From assembly GCA_963585895.1 (NCBI GenBank), contig OY757921.1, positions 81,057,743 through 81,121,742 of the forward strand: 64,000 nt of DNA. Reading direction: 5' to 3'. Both the position numbers and the translations under genes were made by a program. Each line of letters starts with the position of its first letter. The first letter of the stretch is position 1. A model generated the notes under the pieces. That model ran no database searches, was not told the DNA's origin, and worked only from the letters and a program-made list of their open reading frames with translations. The DNA comes from Sepioteuthis lessoniana (Eukaryota > Mollusca > Cephalopoda > Myopsida > Loliginidae). Shown piece after piece: positions 57,405 through 64,000 of this stretch.

Positions 57405-57452
57405 CAAGATTTGGATTGATATGGCATAAAATTTGATCAAACTAAATAAAGC
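56981..57452. repeat. Large near-perfect palindrome with nested direct repeat
   Basis: The outer arms 56981-57030 and 57403-57452 are perfect 50-base reverse complements. Inside lies an 80-base unit (tttaactgcaaacaattgag...), at about 57043-57125, again directly at 57194-57275, and inverted at 57295-57375. (TA)n runs separate the units. Confidence 0.9.
57124..57194. repeat. (TA)n microsatellite inside the palindrome
   Basis: About 34 TA units. Shorter TA runs are at 57274-57297 and 57374-57402. Confidence 0.95.
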
Positions 57453-57960
57453 TCAATTGTTTGTAGTTAAATAGTTTCAAGGGTTGCTATTTAACATTAG
57501 TAATTCTATTTATCAAGTATTCCTATTTAATTTAATATTAATCCTTTGTTTGTAAATAGTTAAAAGGTTTCAAGTATTCCTAACACTAATAATTATATCT
57601 AAAATTAATCATTTATTTGCACACATTTATATAGCTTCAAGCAACTAATAATAATCCTTAAATAAATGATTGAACTGTACTATTTGACCTTACAAATACT
57701 ACCACTCTAGGTTAGAGTGAACCTGAGAGTAATGGCAATGAAAGGGTACTCCACATTCCCCAAAGCCCCAGGACAGGAACATCATCAGCAGAAGGTTTAG
57801 TGTTGTATCCAGGACACTTGTTTGGTGGGGGATTGTATCCCTCTGCAGAGATGCAGTCTATATTTTTAGTGTCATATCTAGGACACACATGGTGGGGTGT
57901 CTTACACCTCTGTTGAGATGCAGTTAGTGTATCCGACAACCCCAGCCAATAGGATGATAA
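57453..57960 (-). mobile_element. Family E copy continuing from the palindrome
   Basis: Internal units ('agttaaa-ggtttcaagtat') are followed by the head module ('ccacattccccaaagcccca') and a second partial head ('tgcagagatgcagtctat'). Confidence 0.65.
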
Positions 57961-58349
57961 GTAACTTCAGGTTTGTTTGGAGACCTCAAATACTATCAAG
58001 AACCTCTGGAAATTGAAATCTCAAGTAAATATTTTATCATTTTCCATAATTGAAAGGCTAGTATTAACCTAAATTTTTATAAAGGTCAGGTGATCATTAA
58101 GATAAAAGGAATTCTATCTAAGTGGCTTAACACCTGTCTATGACAGAGAGAGAGTCATACAAGGAGAAAAATAATCATTACAAGAGGTAAACGATTACTA
58201 AGAGAGTGGGTAAGTACTGGGAGATGGATACCCTTTTACAGTGAGGGAAATAAAGATCCCACCTAAAAACAAGTCTGAGGCAGATCTATTGGTAGATTTT
58301 AAAACCTTTCCAGGCATGACCAACATTTTCAAAAGTTTGGTTGAAATTT

Positions 58350-58610
58350 GTTGGTTGGTTGGGTGTTTCATGGCATATCAACTCTTTGTGGATTATTTAA
58401 GGAGAAATCCTGCATGTATGTATGATTTATAAGTGAAAGAGTAGAACTGTGAATATAGGGATACTCCACACTCCCTAAAGCTTCAGGAGCTCATTAACAG
58501 ATGGTTTAGTGTCATATCCAGGACATTCATTGAGAGCAGGGTTATACAATTCTGCAGTGATGCAGTTGACATTCAATAGCACAAACTGACTGGGTTGGGT
58601 TGAAATTGGG
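58350..58610 (-). mobile_element. Family E copy, short
   Basis: The tail ('ggcatatcaactctttgtgg') joins the head module ('cagatggtttagtgtcatat') with almost no internal units. Confidence 0.65.
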
Positions 58611-58876
58611 CCAAAAATGACAGATGGAAATTAGTACTAAAACTGATTCTAGGGACAGTCAAAAGTTTTGCAATATTTTGGTATGACCTAATTTGTGGTT
58701 CATACATGAGCAAAGCATTTCAAGCCTTGCAAACTACCCACTGTGATTGATAACGTGTTGACACATTGTGCATGGCTTCATGCCATGTGTGATTTGAAAA
58801 TTGCACAGATGAATGGGCAACAAAGTCTAATTCGAGAACTGGACCATAATGCACTGGAAGAAACCAAAAAAAACAT

Positions 58877-59213
58877 TTAGTTGTTTAAATTTCTGAGACG
58901 AAGCTTGTTGATTTTTATCATTAAAGGTTTTCGGACTATTGTCTTCATCTTTATCGTTATTTCCACAACGTTTCGGCCGATATGTCCTCCGGCCTTCTTC
59001 AGGTGTTTGTCGAACTCAGGAAACTTCATGGAACTTTGAACTACATCCTTTGTTGAATCCACGGGGGTCACCTGTTCTGATTCCGTTAGCCATAACCGGG
59101 TACAAGTCTTAAGTACTTCTGTATTGTTACTCGCCTGTAGTGAGGATTGAACCTGCAACCTCCAGATGATTGTCTCCTTAGAAGCTTAGGGAACCAACAC
59201 CTATAACCATTAG
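58877..59213 (-). mobile_element. Family D SINE, - copy of a head-to-head pair
   Basis: On the - strand it begins with GGCCTAATGGTTATAGG and carries the full body through 'gaaacgttgtggaaat' to the end 'cttcgtctcagaaattt'. Confidence 0.8.
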
Positions 59214-59478
59214 GCCAGCAGGACACATGGTGTAACAGTTATAGGCGTTGGTTCCCTAAGCTTCTAAGGAGACAATTATCTAGAGGTTGCAGGTTCAATC
59301 CTGACTGCAGGCGAGTAACAATATAGTAACAACCCCTGTGGTTTCAATAAAGGATATAGTTCAAAGTTCCATGAAGGTTCCCGAGTTTGACAAACACCTG
59401 AAGAAGGCCGGAACGTTGTGGAAATAAAAATAAAGATGAAGACAATAGTCCGAAAACCCTTAATGATAAAAAAAAAAA
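59213..59478 (+). mobile_element. Family D SINE, + copy of a head-to-head pair
   Basis: It begins with ATGGTGTAACAGTTATAGG and ends in an A-run at about 59468-59478. It lacks about 20 bases of the central body found in its partner. Confidence 0.8.
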
Positions 59479-60122
59479 TTTGTTGTGCAAAAAAAAGCGT
59501 AGTTGATCACAGTACAGCAACCTTGATGATCAGGCAAGGTCAGGTAAGTCTAAAACCGTGGATTCTGCGATTGTGCTCCAAGCTATTTAGGCAAATCCAG
59601 TGAATATCACTTAATGAGTATCAGGCGAGTTTGGCATCTCCATTCATCTTTATGACCTAGGCAAAAGCATTCAGAATTGTGTCTGAATATTGCAAAACTT
59701 TTGACTCACCTAAATATTTAGTAGAGTCCACACTCACCGTTATGCTAGCATATCCACGATATACTAATACTAAACACAACCAAACAAAAGAGTTGATAAA
59801 TGCATGTGTACATACAAGAACATTTAACCTTTTACGTACATGTACCAATGATATTAAGAAAAATTCCTAGGATGTGTCCAGCTAGAAATATACACACATT
59901 GTTTCATGAACAAGCAGCATGTATAAGGGGGTATAAAAATGGGGAAAAAGTTTACTAGATAAAAGAAAATAAAATAACCACATGTCTTTACCATTACTTG
60001 GCAGGATCTGAGACATGTCATTTCTGTTCTTTGAACTAGAGGCAAAAGAAATTTAGAATGGGTTTCTGGGACTGGACTCATTCTATAAGGGAGAATTTAT
60101 TGTCTTTCTATAAACTATAAAG

Positions 60123-60412
60123 TTATTGTGGTGTAATGGTTATCGTTGCAGGAATTGGACACGGCGACACGAGTCCAAATCCTGGACTGATTGCATTTCA
60201 CATAGCACTGATACCCTTGGGAAAGGTATGAATCCAATTATTCTCCCTCCAGCTATGGGTAAATAGTAGGGCAGACTAGGTTCTTCAGCCTTGGTGAGGC
60301 AACTAGTCTAGGAGAAGGAAAACTCTGAATTCAAACCTGTTAAACTCTGCTTAAAAAATTGATCTTGTGTCATATCCTGCCCGAGCGGAGGGGTTGGGTA
60401 AATATGATAAGG
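60123..60412 (+). mobile_element. tRNA-derived SINE, family A, full length
   Basis: It begins with GTGGTGTAATGGTTATCG and ends with 'gaggggttgggtaaatatga'. It is the best-preserved + strand copy. Confidence 0.85.
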
Positions 60413-60995
60413 CTATTTTAAAGAGAAAAGGGTGAACATATAAAAGAGATTAAGTAGTGTAGTCTAAATAGTGACACTTATTTTGTTTCAAATTAAGTCT
60501 TACCAACAACAGGATTTCTCCTTACTACTCTAAGATGAAACCCAGGATGCGCCTGGCCGATAAAGTCACATTGTATTCTATATACTTTACAAGAAGATAA
60601 AGACTCCTATAGTCACTTCCTTGTAATTATGAGACACTAGTAAAAAAAGGAAAAAAATAAATGAAATAAAATGCTTATCCATCCGTTTTATCTCCTGGGT
60701 TTTTATTTGTAAAGGAGATGAGCTGCCAAGAAATAATTTCCTTCAGATGTTTAGGACAGAAAACAAGGCAAACTTTCTATCTCCCTAACCCCCTCACACA
60801 CAGCTAGACACTAAGAAAAACAAATGGAAAGGCCGGCACGTGCCCCCCCAAATCCTTTCAAGTTTTTTCACTGGAAAAAAAAGAGAGAGAGAGAAAATAA
60901 GGAAAGGGGTAAAAAATGACTAGGGAAGTAGCAACAAAAAAAGGGTAAGGAAACTGAGGGAGTAGGGAGAAAGAGGGAGAACAAAAAAATGGTTG
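60413..60995. other. Unremarkable stretch
   Basis: No gene or repeat recognised apart from a GA run near 60882-60896. Confidence 0.4.
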
Positions 60996-61430
60996 GTAGG
61001 TTGGATTTTATGGCATAGCAGCCCCTTTAGGGTTATTTGATGCTTATACATTTATATTGAATATGATTTGTAAATGAATTATTTGTAACAATTTTTAAAT
61101 GACCCAGAGGTCATTTATTTCAATTCAGTCAAATGGCTTTAAATATTCCAATCTAACACTAGTAATTCTATTTGACATAAATGGTTGAACAGGTCTATTT
61201 GACCCATAGATGAGATCCTCACAAGTACTACCACTCCAGGTCAAAGTGGATTTGGGAGTAATAGCAATGAAAAGGTACTCCACATTTCCCAAAGCTCCAG
61301 GACTGGAGCCTCACCATCAGATGGTTTAGTATCACAACCAGGACACTCGTTGGAAGGAGTGTCTTACTCTTTTGCAGAGAAGCAGGCAGCGTATTCTTAA
61401 GTCCCAGCTGACTGGGGAAAGAAAGAAAGA
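60996..61430 (-). mobile_element. Family E copy
   Basis: It has tail, few internal units, and head module ('ccaaagctccaggactgga', 'ggacactcgttggaaggag'). Confidence 0.65.
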
Positions 61431-61780
61431 GCTTTGAAAATGCTTTCCAAATAAAATTACATACTTGCAAGAGCACCTACTGTAGAGAAATATTCTTAAC
61501 TCTACACATGCTAAACTGGTGTTTGTTTAACGATTCAAATATCTTGGCAATTTTTGTTTGTACATTTAATAGTCGAGTCATTTTCTCTTAATTTGTTGAG
61601 ACAGGGTTTGGGAGTTGGGGGAGAGATGAAAAAAGAAAAAAATTTTATTTTGTCCCCAGTATCCATTTTACCCCATATATCTGTGTATAGGTCGATTTGT
61701 GAAGATTTAAAAAATGTTTTTCAAGAAGAAAACAACTAACAAGAAAATAACTCCTGATAAAAAAAAAAGAAAAAAAAAAA

Positions 61781-61896
61781 AGTAATTTCTGTGATCCACA
61801 ATCTGGGCATAAAAAATTGAAAATACTTTGCCCTGAAGAATGGCAAGAGGAAACTCTTGAAAGTTTTTCACAAAAGTCTGATTTACGGCAAGTCTC
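61781..61896. repeat. Near-identical duplication, copy 1
   Basis: About 105 bases from 'agtaatttctgtgatccac' to 'gaaagtttttcacaaaa' recur at 62742-62848 with almost no change. Confidence 0.85.
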
Positions 61897-61949
61897 CTCA
61901 AATCTCCAGGACTGAGTATTCTAGCTGATCATAACAGCACTGTTATCTG

Positions 61950-62580
61950 GATAGTTGGTTGGGTTTTATGGCATATCAGCATATCAACCTTTGTAGGTTA
62001 TTTAATGCCAAATCCATTTTTATGCAAATAGTCAGTTCTATTTCAAACAATTCAGTTTATCATGAGTACACAGTTTAATTGTCAAAAACATTTCTATTTC
62101 AAGCTATCCAGTTTATTCAAACAGTTCTAATTCAGCTAATTCAGTTTAGTATAAGTACAGATTTTGTTTACACATAGTTAAATGTCAAAACACTTCTATA
62201 TCAAACATTTCAGTTTAGTGTAAGTACAGTTTCAATGTCAAAAACAGTTCCATTTCAAGCAATTCATTTCAGTATAAGTATGCAGTTTAATTGTCAAAAA
62301 CATTTCTATTTCAAGCTATTCAGTTTAGCATAAGTATGCATTTAGTTCTATTTAACTCATAGATAGGGCCCTATCAGGTGCTACCATTCCAGACCAAAGT
62401 GGACCTGGGAGCAATGGCAATGAAAGGGTGCTCCGCATTCCCCAAAGCTCCAGCATCATTGGAACCTTACCATCAGATTGTTTAGAGTCATTTACAGGAC
62501 ACTCATTGGGGGAGGGGTCTTACCCCTCTGCAGAGAAGCAGTCAGTGTATTCTACAGCCCCAGCCGACTGGTCAAAGTCT
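61950..62580 (-). mobile_element. Family E copy with a long internal tandem region
   Basis: The tail is at 61955-62020, then several units of the form 'aattcagtttag-ataagta' and 'gtcaaaa-catttctatttca' (62030-62350), then the head module to 62570. Confidence 0.75.
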
Positions 62581-62700
62581 GGATAGTCACGATTCTTCTC
62601 ATTTTCAGTTTCCTCAGACTCTTTTCCAGGTCTTTGGAGGGACCATTCTAAGGGCATGAACTACAATCTCTTTCTATACTAGTTTTAAGCGGTGATTTTT
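62575..62700 (-). mobile_element. LINE RT C-terminal fragment, degraded
   Basis: On the - strand it gives VVHALRMVPPKTWKR, similar to AVGVLGTVPQRSGKE in the fragment at 63223-63453. Confidence 0.45.
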
Positions 62701-62741
62701 CTGGGTGACAGCAAGTCCTCAGCTTTCCAGCCAACCTGTCA

Positions 62742-62848
62742 ACAGTAATTTCTGTGATCCACAATCTGGGCATAAAAAATTGAAAATACTTTGCCCTGAA
62801 GAATGGCAAGAGGAAACTCTTGAAAGTTTTTCACAAAATTCTGATTGT
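62742..62848. repeat. Near-identical duplication, copy 2
   Basis: Partner of 61781-61896. It is followed by a family E head that holds a long A-run (62882-62910). Confidence 0.85.
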
Positions 62849-62849
62849 A

Positions 62850-63010
62850 TCCCTTGCAGAGGAGTAAGACCCTCCCATACACAAAAAAAAAAAAAAAAAA
62901 AAAAAAAAAAGAAGGAATGTGGAGCACTTCTTCATTGCAATTACTCCCAGGTCCACTGACCCAGAGTGGTAATACTCGCTAGAATTCCATGCAAGGGTCA
63001 AATAGATCTG
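62850..63010 (+). mobile_element. Family E head fragment
   Basis: 'cccttgcagaggagtaagac' and 'cccaggtccactgacccaga' belong to the family E head, with a poly(A) run interrupting it. Confidence 0.6.
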
Positions 63011-63222
63011 TTTAAAAATTATTTGTATTCAATAGGACTGTGGTTCAGGAAAAACCTTTTAAGTAACAACTACTCAAAAAACATAAATATGAATGTAGAA
63101 TGAACACAATTCCTTAACCTCTAGGTAATAACCCTAGACCAGATGACATACTGTTAAAGTCAACTAATCAGCTCTCTTGGACTAAGTATTTTAACTAATC
63201 TTTGCTGTAGTATAGATGGTCT

Positions 63223-63465
63223 CAATTTTTCCTCTCATCTCTGGTTCCCTCCAGTCTCTTTCCCAGACCTTTGAGGAACCGTTCCAAGGACACCAACTGC
63301 TGTCATGTTCCACAGCTCTTTCAACCTCCTGGCAAGATCCAAGTATTTTTCTATCACTTGTTTTATTTTTACTGTGGTTCGCTGGAACAGCAACATCCAG
63401 TAATGGATCGATTTTTTCTTGTTAATTAACATTAAGTCTAGTCTTCTGGGCATAAAGGGTGATCT
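63223..63465 (-). mobile_element. LINE RT C-terminal fragment
   Basis: On the - strand it encodes IEKYLDLARRLKELW and VGVLGTVPQRSGKE, the E-K-Y-x-D-L-A-R and V-G-x-L-G-T-V-P pattern that closes many non-LTR element proteins. Confidence 0.7.
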
Positions 63466-63519
63466 GTTTGTATATCAAAGTGTTAGAGAATTTTATGCGT
63501 CTCATTTTCTGAGACAGCT

Positions 63520-63610
63520 TCTCGTTTGTTGGTTGGTTGATTGGGTTTAGTGGCACATCAACCTCTATAGGTTATTTAATGCCAAAGCCTGTTTACATGT
63601 ATGTACGATT
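63520..63610 (-). mobile_element. Family E tail fragment
   Basis: 'ggcacatcaacctctatagg' and 'ttatttaatgccaaagcc' are the reversed tail. Confidence 0.6.
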
Positions 63611-63699
63611 TGTAGACACATAATTTAATCATACCATACTAAAACCATACAACTCATTTACTCGCATACGAGTAAGTCTTCTGGTTTGTGTATATACTA

Positions 63700-63896
63700 T
63701 TTGTCAGACCCTTGGGAAAGGTATGCATCCAACTATTTTCTTCCCAGCTAGAGGTAAATAATTAGGTAGAATGGGCTCTTTAACCTCGGCATGCTGGTCT
63801 CAAAGAAAGAAAACTGAATTCAAATATCAAGCTCTGCTAAAAAATTGACCTTGAGTCCATTCCTGCTCGTATGGAGGGTTTGGCAAATACATATAC
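63700..63896 (+). mobile_element. Family A SINE, tRNA head missing
   Basis: It matches the family body from 'cccttgggaaaggtatg' to 'tggagggtttggcaaata' with substitutions. The head is absent, so it is 5' truncated. Confidence 0.7.
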
Positions 63897-64000
63897 CATT
63901 TGTCACATTTTAATCTCTGACAATTCCCAGTGGACTACCTTTCCTACCCTGTCAAGCCTCCTAACAGTATTCCTTTTGTACCAGTATGCTGCTTTGTCTG

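Larger units (their letters stand above)
58636..59730 (+). mobile_element. Mariner remnant split by a SINE pair
   Basis: The left end 'cagtcaaaagttttgcaat' (58638 on) and the right end 'attgcaaaacttttgact' (up to about 59706) are inverted. The interior at 58640-58876 and 59480-59700 matches 411-960, interrupted at the same position where the SINEs lie. Confidence 0.75.

Overview
The window is a piece of an AT-rich animal genome: genes are split by GT-AG introns, most of the space is intron or intergenic DNA, and tRNA-derived SINEs, non-LTR (LINE) fragments, solo LTRs, MITEs and long TA, CA and GA runs are abundant. The protein sequences are clearly metazoan. The mix of several tRNA-headed SINE families with LINE fragments carrying lophotrochozoan-style C-terminal motifs makes a mollusc, perhaps a cephalopod, my best guess. 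That is inference from style, not proof.

Two host protein genes are supported. On the + strand, positions 3529-27716 carry the last ten coding exons of a BTBD9 orthologue (BTB, BACK and two discoidin-like F5/8C domains). The 5' exon with most of the BTB fold must lie before position 1. All nine introns inside the window have GT-AG ends and the joined frame stays open for 555 residues to a TGA. On the - strand, 54559-56577 holds an uninterrupted coding region for a kekkon/LIG-type cell-surface protein (signal peptide, LRRs, one Ig domain, one membrane segment, long cytoplasmic tail ending in a PDZ-type motif). The two genes are convergent, with about 27 kb between their stop codons.

Layout: 1-3528, upstream intron with a mariner remnant and a SINE; 3529-27716, BTBD9 exons, whose introns hold two degenerate LINEs, a solo LTR nested in an older inverted repeat, SINEs and MITEs; 27717 to about 34400, a stretch poor in SINEs that starts with the BTBD9 3' UTR and has an AU-rich element and poly(A) signals; 34400-46200, SINEs, gypsy gag and pol fragments and a second solo LTR; 46690-47420, a purine-rich minisatellite with a 198-bp higher-order period; 49700-54558, AT-rich DNA with a local segmental duplication and an isolated GC-rich island; 54559-56760, the LRR-Ig gene; 56981-57452, a nearly perfect large palindrome; 57500-64000, dense SINE and LINE debris.

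I see no operon-like or defence-like system. The most notable structures are architectural: two solo LTRs of the same family with intact 4-bp target duplications, one with its empty site preserved nearby; a composite SINE-like family whose interior behaves as a VNTR; a 472-bp palindrome; and a head-to-head SINE pair inside a mariner remnant. Positions come from reading the sequence by eye. Repeat boundaries without a target-site duplication are approximate.
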